64,000 bases of DNA from the NCBI RefSeq assembly GCF_037975245.1, contig NC_092565.1, positions 18,083,999 through 18,147,998 on the forward strand, in the 5' to 3' direction. The position numbers and the translations under genes are program-made. Positions 32,701-51,400 of the stretch are shown in pieces. Under the pieces are notes generated by a model. It saw only the letters and a program-made list of their open reading frames with translations. It had not been told where the DNA came from and made no database searches. Position 1 is the stretch's first letter. Every line of letters begins with the position of its first letter. Source of the stretch: Apostichopus japonicus (taxonomy: Eukaryota; Echinodermata; Holothuroidea; Aspidochirotida; Stichopodidae).

Positions 32701-34878
32701 CGTGTCTCGGACTCGGAATGCCCTGGGCTTGAACTTCAGGCCGAGTCCAGGCGAGTCCACTAATGTTTCTCATACCCTCGCGATCGCAAGATTGCATATT
32801 TGTATTTTTATCGTTTTAAAGAAAATAAAAATTGCCTGTTGCTGTAAGGTCTAGGGTAGATTTAAAACCTAAGTTATAAAGTAGCGACGAGTAATAACAC
32901 GTACAAAAATAATGATAATGATACCACTCATATCCGAGAGAGTGTAGTGTACAATAATCTCTCAATCACAACAGATTCCAATACTTTGTCATTCAACTGA
33001 AGCTACTTTATGCACTGTTAACTTAGTCAGACGCCAGGTCTTAAGGACTATCAGTTACTACAGATTTCCCATACATGCTACCGGTAACCACAAGGTATAG
33101 AAAACATTGAAGAAAGCGTTTCCGTTAACACCTCAAATGCTCCTTGTTATTAAGGCACCAGTTAATCTTGAGAAAATATCGAAGGCCACTCTTCTGTATC
33201 ATTTCCCATTTACTACCTCTGTTTCTTTCTGGTAAGTGTTAACAAATAGCATGGAAACGAAATGGTTGTAACTGATAATAAGAAAGAATGTGAATTAATT
33301 GGTTTCCACAAGCATCCGTAGGAGATGACAAAAATGAACTATAAAGTGCTGGAAATAGAACTTGCATCCCAAGAGGTTTTTTGCATGTTCAAGCGACTTC
33401 TGACCATTGATGTTAACATTTGATGACTTACTACTGTAATTACAGCTGACACCGGCATCTTCCATATGGCTACAGTTGCTTTGCGACGTGAAGAAACACT
33501 CAATCAACGAAGCTTCTGTTCCAGTACATCTTGTTTCGTGAATGTTTCCAGTTCCAATACCGTAATAGGAATTATTAAAGACCTCTAAAGCTCCCAGGAA
33601 ACCTAGTTGACCGCAAGCTACGTCAGCATCTGCTAAATCCCATCCGTCGTCACAAACAGTGCCCCAACTCCCGTTGAGAAATATTTCAACTCTTCCAGCA
33701 GTTTCATTGCCACCTCGAAGCCGGATTTGTCCATCGTATAAGAAATCTGAGAGAAGTGCAATAGCCCTATAGGAATAACTGCTTTGTATATTAGCATATT
33801 CAGACAGCATTTAAAGAAAAAATATAGTTATATCTTCCTTAATGGCTTTTTTAGTAATTTTAACAAGTCATTATTGAATACCGATATAAAAGCGTATTAC
33901 AGCAAATTTCACCAGATGATGACTTACTGTAATTACAGCTGACACCAGTATCTTCATAATGACTACAGTCACTTTGCGATAGATAGAAACACTCGGAAAC
34001 AAAACCTTGTGATCCACTACATCTGGTATTCTACATGATTCTACATATTTAAAATACGGAAAGATTGCTTGCATAGTAACTTAGAAAGTTTTGGGGACGT
34101 CGTGGTCCAGTGGTTAAGGCAGTGGACTTATCATCGAAGAATTGCAGGTTCGAGTCCTGGTTAGATCATTGCGTTGTGAACTTGGGCAAGGCATCCTCCA
34201 TTGCCACTCTTCACCCATGTGTATAGATTGGGACCTACGATCTAACTTGTAAATATAGTAGTGTGCACCGATTTGTAGCTGCACCCTTTGGGAATACCCC
34301 CGGGGGACATGTGGTTGTGGTGTACTGTGGTGTCCCAGGAGAGATTGATTGAACTGTGCACTCTTTGGTGTGTGGTTGTGACAAGTTACCAATGAACAGG
34401 GGTTAAGTTGTAAAGTCGTGTGAGGAGGCCTTAGCCTCATACAAGACTGTAAACATTCATCTTTAACTTTTAAATTTAACTTGAATTTATACTGTGTGTG
34501 AAAACCTCTCGATCTCCATTAATGAAAGAAAGTCATAGCAATCCTCTAGAGCTTTCAATAACTTACAATTACAGCTGACGCTTGCGTCTTCATAATGAAT
34601 ACAGTCATGTTGGGATGTATACGAACACTCCAAGAGGAGGTCTTCTGATCCACTACATTCTACTTCATCTAAGTGTATATCTCCTGTACCGATACCACAG
34701 TGGGACACACAAAAGTCCTCTAAAGCTCCAGAGAAACCTAGTTGACCGCAAACTACATCAGCATCCGCTAAATCCCATCCGTCGTCACAAACAGTGCCCC
34801 AACTTCCGTTGAGAAATATTTCAACTCTTCCAGCAGTTTCATTGCCACCTCGAAGCCGGATTTGTCCATCATAAAGTT
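26250..34878 (-). CDS. Gene A: SRCR-HYR transmembrane receptor (5' exon not found)
   Basis: Predicted type I surface receptor. Read 5' to 3' on the minus strand the exons are SRCR4b (34567-34878), a truncated SRCR (33928-34036, probably dead), SRCR4a (33432-33746), SRCR3 (31973-32278), SRCR2 (31417-31737), SRCR1 (28137-28475), HYR (27499-27759) and TM plus tail (26250-26785). All junctions are GT-AG and phase 1, so the exons join in frame. Each SRCR exon encodes 102-113 residues with GRVE.F..G.WGT(V/I)C, VVC..LG and C..HS.DAGV.C landmarks and mostly six or seven Cys. SRCR domains bind microbial polyanions or host ligands, and HYR is an Ig-like adhesion module. No signal-peptide exon could be assigned between 34879 and 38 kb. 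The SRCR1-SRCR2 intron carries a 2.1-kb transposon. SRCR3 has a damaged acceptor and the tail ends 11 residues earlier than in gene C. Function is inferred from domains only. Confidence 0.85.
27499..27759 (-). CDS. Gene A HYR domain exon
   Basis: 87-codon exon, acceptor TTTTTCAG and donor GTAAGT. It reads CLEFQCPADIQATLP, ISWTPPSVEDNPCG, VTVVTYRFQDTSDNTASC and NFTVTVT. This is the HYR (hyalin repeat) pattern: an Ig-like fold with an initial CP.(D/N)I, a central C and the closing C.F.V.V strand. Phase 1 at both ends. Confidence 0.9.
28137..28475 (-). CDS. Gene A SRCR1 exon
   Basis: 339 bp. Contains MRLTDGFGDRFAGRVEVF, WGTICDVGWDIRDANVVC, EQLGYGRATNAV and CDHSRDAGVQCSG. Six Cys, the arrangement of SRCR group A, but encoded in one exon as in group B. 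Almost identical to gene B SRCR1, in exon and flanking introns. Strong GTAAGT donor. Confidence 0.92.
28634..28850. repeat. Polypurine tract of about 215 bp
   Basis: Almost only A and G on the + strand, of the GAAAAAAGAG type. The open frames in it (Lys/Arg/Glu-rich on one strand, Phe/Leu/Ser-rich on the other) are compositional artefacts. Confidence 0.92.
29673..30037. mobile_element. Nested 365-bp hAT-like MITE, copy 1
   Basis: Ends CATTGGCGGAGCG and GCTCCGCCACTG, flanked by a perfect 8-bp target duplication CCGCCGCG (29665-29672, 30038-30045). Same family as 55183-55583, sharing CTGACGGACTCAAATGGACT near the left end and the GCGCCAACC..GGCGCTCCGC module near the right end. Confidence 0.93.
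31417..31737 (-). CDS. Gene A SRCR2 exon
   Basis: 321 bp. Reads GQLRLVDGSDMFAGRVQIF, WGNICGNLWDIDDANVVC, GVLGYGTAVYF, LQCNGRERSIGCC and CDRGNHAGVVCE. Seven Cys. Donor GTACGT. The N-G replacement of the usual T-V in WGT(V/I)C is shared by all three paralogues. Confidence 0.9.
31973..32278 (-). CDS. Gene A SRCR3 exon with shifted acceptor
   Basis: Reads STRIVDGPNNSSGRVEVFF, WGTVCDDYWDILDALVVCC, IIRLDEVNCSG and HFEDAGVVCIPKG. Donor GTAACA. In genes B and C the exon starts after TTAG at the equivalent of 32284, but here that AG is GG. The next AG, 6 nt inward (CGCAG, exon start 32278), restores a phase-preserving acceptor and removes two residues. One codon is also deleted in the VFF.KWG segment relative to B and C. 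Confidence 0.8.
33432..33746 (-). CDS. Gene A SRCR4a exon
   Basis: 315 bp, acceptor CTCTCAG, donor GTAAGT. Reads [47 protein letters not shown] and CSHMEDAGVSCNYS. Six Cys. Closest relative is SRCR4b, 1.1 kb upstream. Confidence 0.9.
33928..34036 (-). pseudogene. Truncated SRCR exon, 3' third only
   Basis: Encodes roughly CSGSQGFVSECF through DCSHYEDTGVSCNY and has a valid GTAAGT donor, but the first two thirds of the exon and its acceptor are missing beyond about 34036. It lies between SRCR4a and SRCR4b and is followed closely by a SINE, so it looks like a broken middle copy. Confidence 0.8.
34091..34455 (+). mobile_element. tRNA-derived SINE
   Basis: A tRNA-like head with A box (TGGTCCAGTGGTTAAGG, 34103-34119) and B box (GGTTCGAGTCC, 34147-34157), then a tRNA-unrelated body that starts GTTGTGAACTTGGGCAAGGC. 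It is not a functional tRNA: there is no acceptor-stem pairing and the body runs on for about 270 bp. Exact ends are uncertain. It lies in the intron between SRCR4b and the truncated SRCR. Confidence 0.82.
34567..34878 (-). CDS. Gene A SRCR4b exon, most upstream found
   Basis: 312 bp, acceptor CTATCAG, donor GTAAGT. Reads [48 protein letters not shown] and CIHYEDASVSCN. An extra pair of Cys appears in the VSHC / DFC segment. The exon must be preceded by a signal-peptide exon that I could not find. Confidence 0.9.
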
Positions 34879-37800
34879 CTGATAGTGTGAAAACATATAC
34901 CTTACATAATATGATGTTAAGTGCACAGCAATTGTCTGTGTTCACAAGTTGTTTACTTAATAAAACACGTGTAATGAAGGAATCTTCCAAATGTTATTAA
35001 AACCTGCATGTGTCTGCCGATATGATGTAATACATCGGTTTGAATTAAGCTTCAAAACAGTCAGGTTGCAGATTATAGTCCATCCATTCATCGCTGATTA
35101 CAAAAATTAACAGACTTAAGAAGAACACACGTAAAACTATGATTACAGATTAACTTTTTTTTTTTATAATTTAAAACAATGACGAATTACTGGAATTTAA
35201 AGATGGCACATGCCAAACCATATTTTATTCACCTATACAAATCTTTCTACGTCGTACATAATCCTCGCAAAAGTTATATCAATGGCTATGTTAGTATTCT
35301 CTTGTTAATCTTGCTTTTGTTTTGTTAAACTACTTGGTCAATGTTTTTAATACTTTCATGTTACGCGGAATTGTTCCGGACGGGACCAAATTTGTCAGAA
35401 TAAACGCAGCCTTCAAAGCTTTTAAACAAAGCTGTAATTTTAGTCTAGCCAATTTCTACTTGACACTGTCTGTCAAAATGTTGGAAAAAGTTAAAAAATA
35501 ATGTATATATCACGTGCCAAAATGGTTTTCGTAATCAGTATGCTACTCACTAAGTGGCTGTCTTTGATGGTGTTGATTGCATTACTGGCAGTATCAACAG
35601 CACTATTGAGCATTTGTTTAATTTTTTTAAGACATTTGACACATTATATCATAACATTCCTTTTGCAAATTGAATCACTATGGTGGTATAAGTAACATTG
35701 CTCGCTATTTGATCTAAAGCTATCTATCAAATCGTCAGCAATTCGTAACAGTAAATGTACGTATTTTAGATCCTCCTGCAAGCAGGAACTCGCGAAGAAG
35801 CCTCATTGGCTTATCAAAGCCGCAAGCTGACCGAAGTCAGTCTCATACATTCATATTTTAACGTCCATGATTATGAATTGGCAATTGTCAACAAGTCTGT
35901 AGCTGGACGACATACATTAATATTGGAGTGACTCGAACCGGGGACCTTATGATTGGAAGGCACCGGCGTTAACCACTGAGCTTACACTTCCCGTAAATGA
36001 CGAATATTCCGGTGGATTACCGTTATTTGTGGTGTTCGTCTATCGTTCCTATGATTCTGTTTTGTGGTCATGAAAGGAGAAATATATCTTCAAATATTGA
36101 ATTCTAGATCCATCCTGGCGAGGGCTTTGATACCTCGGAACAGTTGTGCCACTGTATACTTTAGTGTATTCTGCATGCACCTTATATCTTATCTGTCTAC
36201 AAAGGAATGACCTTTAGGCACCTATTAATAAAGGTATATACATGACATGTGCATCCCTAGTCCTTCCTTGTGTCATCCCCCCCCCCCTTGCCCGCCTCCT
36301 TTTAAAATATATCCGAGAGTTAAAGAAAATGAAGGGTACTTGTATAATAACGGACATCAACCTAATATTACTTTGTAAGACAATATCAAGAGTATGTGCC
36401 ACTACGTTTACTTCTACCTTTCATTGCAAAATGTTTCAGAACAAAATGCTGGCTATTCTACGTAATAATGAAAACCTAAGTCCCTGATATAATCGTCGTT
36501 CTGCGTCAATACATATTCACTGTAAGAATTCTTTCCTATATAAGCACTGTAGTGGGTACATGTTACCATCTTGGTGCAACCTAATCTGAATTGCACATTT
36601 GAATTTTCACCTCAGAAAAGATTACACATTTGCTTCATTACATACACAAAAAATAACCTTAAACATTGTGGTAGGGTTCTTACCTTGTCCATTCGATATG
36701 TTTACTTCAGATGACACTATAATAGCATATACAACTAAAGAAGTAATGCTAAATTTGCCCCTCGAATATCGCTCCATGCCAAAAGTTGATCGTCTGTATT
36801 ACCAGGGAGTTATTTCGAATTTGCGTTTGATGAACTCTCGTGACAGATGTCGAAGGTTTCATGACATTATACAATAGCAATGAATCATTGGTGCATAAAT
36901 AAAATATTACACTTTGAATAATATTTTCGAGTAGGCCTACAAAACAAACAAAGTAAACATAGGTCCTCAAGAGGGTGCTGCCTGTGGCAAATCGTTGCTG
37001 AAGAGATACACTATTTGAACCCACCGAAGTGTGACAGCCGGTGTATGCTAGTTTATAACCGAGTAGCCACCGTCTCGTTTGAAAGACTGCTTCATAAACA
37101 GTATATTAATATAGAAGGTTGCGACATGTAGTCTAGTTCAACACACTATAGCACCATGGTTTCACGTGTCATAGTTTAAACAACAATATAAGAAACAATA
37201 TAATATAAGCCAAAGAACTTTTATTTTAGTTTGATTTCGTTATGCAACAGCAACCAAATGAGAATGTAGAGTAATGTAAAGTTGTAAAGTTTGTACAAGG
37301 TCGGCTAAATATGTATGTGGGTTCACCGCAGTAAAAGATATTACGTAATTACAAAACAAGGTAAACTCCTGAATAACTGAAGCCAAATATTCACTCACAT
37401 TTATAGGGATCTTGCAGCCGTGCAATATCGACAGCGGCTAATTGTGGCCCTTGTGTTTCTTCGGCACAGGCTACTAATGTATGCTACTGAGTGGTTCTTA
37501 CACTGCAAATTTGCAAGCCGTGTGCACTAGTTGTACACAAACAGCCAAAGCAACGTAACACATCTGACAACAATCAGCTGCCTCTCAAAAAATGTGATTT
37601 ACTTGGTATTTTGCATTATATGTGAAGCACAATACATCGGGGTGTCTAAAAACACTCTTCGTATGAGATAGACCCAGCAAATGTCAGCCATCAGAACCAA
37701 AAAGCTCGACGTACCCTTAGTCAAACCCTTAACTCTGACTCGACATATTGATAAATAGGTATTGCCCAAAATGTGACAGAAGAGTGATATGGAAAGAAAA

Positions 37801-38559
37801 GCCAAAAAGAATTGTTTAGAAATTAGTTTGACAACAAATGTGTCCTTTGAAAACTCAAAATAATTGAATAGGCACTCTACAAAGATTAAGGCAGCTAATC
37901 CTCTTAACTTAATCGGTATTTATAATGCCGCCAAAACAGATATCAATCTTGAGTGTACATACTATGAAATTGTTTTCAAAGTTTTACTCCCACTGTCAAA
38001 GGTAACTTAACAATGATAACTCCATTTCCAATTTGTCCCCTCCCAAAGATAAAGTTTTGATTACATTGACAGCAACACCAATGAGAATACTTACCTAATT
38101 TCTAAAACCTGTCATAAACAGTCCCACTTCCAGATCCATAGGCAAAGTTGTGAAAGCAACCAAATAAATCATAAATATCATAAAGAAAATGAGAAACTCC
38201 GCAGATTCTAAAGGATACCAATGTCCCATAATTTGCAATAAATGTAACCCTATCACCAATGATAAAAACCATATAGAACCTAATGGAAGGATATTAAGAG
38301 AATGAATCACCCTTATGCTAACCCAAAATAAGGAAACAAATTGTCTCCTTCAACGGTCATACTAACTTTAGAGATCAAACTATTTCAATAATAATAATAA
38401 TTTCAAGCCACATGAAGGCAATCACTTTGACAACAATTTTAAACACGATATTAACCGCAATATCCTCTCAAACTTCGGTAATTTAATCTCTTATCCTTTC
38501 GGCACTTAAATATTGATTACCTTCCCAAAACCCCCATCGCCCTTTAGTACTGGAAAACT
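34879..38559. other. Gene A upstream region; no exon assigned
   Basis: Should contain the gene A promoter and signal-peptide exon. Minus-strand candidates with a hydrophobic start (ATG near 37805, MAFLSISLFC; ATG near 37024) lack a clear phase 1 donor and are not called. It also holds a SINE (35763-35992) and a short C run at 36279. Around 38095-38310 there is sequence shared with 56880-56945, next to the LINE described below. Confidence 0.45.
35763..35992 (-). mobile_element. tRNA-derived SINE
   Basis: On the minus strand an A-box-like TAAGCTCAGTGGTTAA (35969-35984) and a B box GGTTCGAGTCAC (about 35927-35938) form a tRNA-like head. A body of about 160 bp runs to about 35763. It differs from the SINE at 34091. 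Confidence 0.7.
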
Positions 38560-39535
38560 TCCTTTAGAAATCGTATCTTATGCTCAAAAATATCCCTAAC
38601 AACTATATAATCTCCAGTAAAATGATTCTCGCTCGCTTATTGGTAATGCCTTTACAAGAATTAGGGACTTCGTGTCCACATTGAAACTAATAACATTAGT
38701 AACCCTTCCCAATCCGGTTTCCGAAAATATACATCACTCTTAACCCTACTTCGGTGGAGATCAGAATTGGCTTTGTAAATACCCAACGCTACACTTCAGT
38801 CCTCTTTTTAGATAATGAAAAGCCCTTTGATAAAGCACGGCACAATGACATTCGTCATTGAATTCTAAATTGTAATTCTTCCTTAAACATTCTCTCAGCT
38901 TTCCTTTTCATTTCTAAGTATTTATAGACTTGATCTCCTACCAAATCTACATCTCTGACCCTATCCATCTAAAAACGGTTACCCTGCAAGAAGCAATCCT
39001 CAGCCCGCTTCTCTACTTAGTTCCTTTTTCAATAACCTCATTATCCCCCTATACTTGGCTGCGATTTCTGCCTATTAGCAGGCCACATCCTCATCTGGAG
39101 TACTGGTAATACTCATCATCCATTTTACCACCAATCATATCTAGAAAACCACTGCAACAGACAGCATCTCAAAATAAACCACTCAAGTAAAAACTATTTT
39201 CCGTCTGCTATCCTTGTGCACCTCTCAGAAGCCACTCGGAAAAGCAGACCATCTTGGTGTCAACTTTGACCATAAACTTTGTTTCAAACCCCACTGCGGC
39301 TCTATCACAGCTTACTGCTGGCAAAAACTAAATCCTTTTCGTTCTCTCTCTCAAATTAGCCCCCCCCCCTCCCACCCCCAATACAGACAACTCTACAGGA
39401 ATTCGCAATTTCGTACATCTGTTCTCCACCACCCAATAAAAACGTTTTGTCCCTTAACACATTGTTCACATTTGCCAGTATTGGCACATCCTAAGCTCGA
39501 AACAATGCAAACTAATTTATTTGCTGTTTAAATTC
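38560..39535 (+). mobile_element. Decayed non-LTR retrotransposon
   Basis: Translation with frameshifts gives SQSGFRK near 38714, LDNEKPFDKARHNDI near 38810 (the family's LD..KAFD.V.H) and LGVNFDHKLCFKPH near 39255, followed by KLNPFRSLS. This is the order of a jockey/I/RTE-like reverse transcriptase. Many stops. It ends just beyond the 3' end of gene B; a related stretch lies beyond gene C. Confidence 0.72.
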
Positions 39536-39599
39536 CATTTCTCTCACCAAATTGGTATTCTGTACCACAAAACTGTAACTATAAGTCTAATCTCTCAAA

Positions 39600-39829
39600 A
39601 AGAATATACGAATGTATCACCTTTAAATGACATTTGTCGAGAGTACACTTTTTCGCCAACAGTTTCGTCATGATTAGGGCTAGAGTTACAGACAACATCT
39701 TAAGAAGTATCTACATTTTGTGAGCTTTTTCATGCTCTTCGTTGTCTCTGGGTATTAAATATGTATCATTAATGCTATCTTCTCTGCTTGTTTCTTTGTC
39801 TTGTCAATCGAAAAAGTTGAACTCATGGA
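39600..39829 (-). pseudogene. Untranslated relic of gene B tail
   Basis: Downstream of the premature stop the sequence still aligns with the last third of the tails of genes A and C: the TYLIPRD-equivalent near 39755 and LYSRQMSF-equivalent near 39635. It has lost frame through small deletions. It now functions, at most, as 3' UTR. Confidence 0.85.
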
Positions 39830-48342
<8,513 letters not shown>

Positions 48343-48404
48343 CTGAAAGAATAGTCAGAAATAAAATGAATTATATAGTAAAATAGCAATAGTTATTTGC
48401 TCTA

Positions 48405-48477
48405 AACCATGAAGTTCTCAACTGTTCCCGTTGTAGTATTTCCAGCTGTGAGACGAAGATGACCTTTGTGATATTGG
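48405..48477 (-). pseudogene. SRCR exon 5' relic upstream of the array
   Basis: The minus strand reads HKGHLRLTAGNTTTGTVENF, matching [19 protein letters not shown], and then stops matching. It is a truncated tenth array unit. Confidence 0.75.
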
Positions 48478-51400
48478 TTTTATAAGAGAAATGTATTTTC
48501 GGTATTTAAAATATTAAACAATTTGGATTGGAAATCAGTTTTTGGAACATATAGATTAAACGCTAATATTGATCTACATCACCTCTTCTATATAATGCAG
48601 TCTAAGAAGCAACTATCCAATCCCGTAGTTAACTCTTTTCATCGAGTCTCTCTTATGAGCCCTTATTTATTCTTGTATCTCATCCCTTCATGTAATAGTG
48701 CTACTGCGGAAGAAGTATTGTATCTCTATCGACAATACGTGCAAACAGAACAAATCGCCGACCCTTCTTATACACAGAAACGTGAAGCAAGTAAAAGCAC
48801 CCGTCTACAAGCGTACGGTTTGACATCATGATTTCTAACTGAGCGTTCGTATGCACTTAAAGATGACGCCCACTTGCGCATATACGCAAAGTGTTTCCTT
48901 TGAAATGGATGTTCGTTTCGTGAAATTGCTTTGCCGAAATTTTAAGATGGTGACCGAAACTATTTTTGTCCGTAATACGAGTAAGGAACCGTAACAGAAC
49001 TCAGGTACGTCTTTATTTGGCTTTACCTACATGGAACTAATGTTTTGAACCAGAGAAGGGGAGTAGAAAGGAAAGGAAAAGCTTAAGAATCCTACCGGAA
49101 TTTATTTGCACTTTCATGATGAACATTTTCTGTTATGCACAAACTTTAAAATATTCCTAACAAGGGAAACAAATTCCACTGAGGCTTCACATTCATTAAG
49201 ACGTCAATTATGCACGAGTCCTACGGCCTCGTGCATCCAGCAAAAGCCATCTGAATGTTACAATTTATTTTAAAAATCATAAGAAAATAATTATAAGTTT
49301 TCTCGAAACGGTACCTTGTAGTTCTTCACCGTTATTAAAGTTAACAGTCTCAAAACACTATTAATACGCCGAAGCATCGCAAATATGTCATCACTTTAGC
49401 CTTTACGATATTTCAGGAGGAATGGTTCGAATACTTTAAGCGCTCGGTTTCTCAGGAATAGACCCTTCAATCGTGAGCTCCCTGAGGACCCTGGCCCGCA
49501 AGGACGATCAAGACTATTGTGACCACTCGGAGGATCACGTAACCCGGTTACTGTCCCTCTTCGCTTCCGCATAATCACAGACTGTCGTTTATAGTAATAT
49601 AACTAGCGAATTGCTTTGTAAACAATCGTGACCTTGTCGCGCTTATGTAATACTCTTTCGTTTGACGTAGATCCACCATACGCTCGTTGTCAAATGTTGA
49701 CGCGTCCGTGTTCAGCTTTATTAACTTCATGAGGGAAAACAAGATCCTAATCTAAATGAGAACACGGCTTTTGTTTATTCCTGTGTTCTGCAATTTGTTA
49801 TCATTATTTATATTTTCAGTTGTTATTGTTTCATGTAATTGTATCGATACTTTATAGTGTACCAAGAAAGTTATGCAGAGTGTTTCCTGAACTCTATGTA
49901 CATTGCTGAAGTATATAAACAAATCAAAGAGACACATGTTATTTTTTAGCATCATCAGTTGCAATGGCTACATTCAACAGTGTAATGGTTAGCAACTAGC
50001 AAATGATTGGGCTTTTTGCTTCCATTATTCTACTTTGCATTGACGTCAGGGTTGCATTGACGTGCAAGTTTACAGGAAAGACGACGTCATGTTGATGTCA
50101 GTTTGTATTGATATTTATGCTATTGCCTGTGTTAGATGTTATTAACATAGCAGTATGACTTCAAAATGCGTGCAATTCATAGACTTTATAATCAAACTTG
50201 TAAAGGATACAGAAATATTTGGCTACTTAAAACCGGATTCGAAACAAGTGACCTTAGGGTTATAAATCCTGCGCTGTGCCAGCTGAAATATATACCTTAT
50301 ACACCGTTTAGCCAGGTATCATACCTCAATTTCGTGTTGATGTATACATGCATATAGGAGTCGTATAACTGTACCGTGCAATCAGTATTCTCCAAATCTA
50401 TGAGTAGTACCAATCCGGGTTACGTTCCACAAGTTATTCATAATCCAACGATGCTGATTACAAGGAAACCAAACTACTTTAATGTATGTGTCTCATCCCT
50501 GTGGTCTGTTTGGATCGTGTTTGTAGATGGATGAATAAACAGGCCCTATTTGATCTTGAGTTGCGTTAATGGGATTTCAAGGTGGGAGGGGGTTCCAAAT
50601 TCCTACTTTTTCTCGACTGATTTTGGTAGAGGAATGAGCCCTCACGGAGAAGCTTAAGGCGGATCAAGCTGTTTTGAATTATAGGTGCATTAAGTACAAT
50701 GTGAAGGCAGAATTTCTATATGTTATACGCACGATACTTTGCGTTTTCCATCGCATTGTCTGAATATATTTTTAAAGCGACATGTGTAAAGTCCTGCAAC
50801 TTTCTTAAGAAATATCGAGTGTACCGTTTAGTATAGTAACTGTGCAGGTTTTGAATGAGACAGAAATTTGTATAGACTTATTTCTAATTTGTACACATGT
50901 TTATGGTTACCTTACTTAAATGTTGCTATATTGTCCTCTTAGAGTAATGTTTCGGGATTCCTCCTTCACATAATCATATAATAAAATATACTCCTAAGAG
51001 TAACGCATTATTAAGGACCGTAATAACTTTACCTATTGATGCATGATAATAGATCACGTTGTGTTATATTCCAGTGGTGTGCGTAGTAGGGATAGCATCG
51101 TCAATCGAGTGGAAAACGTTGTCTCCCTACAAGGGCGCCGCATTCAACGACCCCATATAGCTACACCCCTAATTCGAAAATTGATCAGCTCACACAGCCA
51201 GTCCATAAAAGGTCATGCCCCTTCCAAACTCAGTGAGGGGAAATTCGGAGTTCCAATACCCATCATCACCGCCCCCCCCCCCCTAAATATGTTATTGTTA
51301 ATTTCGGAGGAAACTAAACTACTTGAAAGTATGGGTCCCAAACCGTTACTTAGAGTGCATTCGATACACATGAAATGAGGTTTGACTTGAATAAAAACAT

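Noticed and set aside
34091-34170. tRNA gene
   Set aside because: A and B boxes are present, but the acceptor stem does not pair and a SINE body follows, so it is a tRNA-derived SINE.
37599-37805. Candidate signal-peptide exon for gene A
   Set aside because: Hydrophobic start, but I see no phase 1 donor and no copy upstream of genes B or C.
48523-48831. 102-codon plus-strand frame upstream of gene B
   Set aside because: No domain or homologous counterpart near genes A or C.
51072-51170. Very short MITE with CAGTGGTGTGCG-type ends
   Set aside because: The ends are only loosely inverted and no target duplication could be read.
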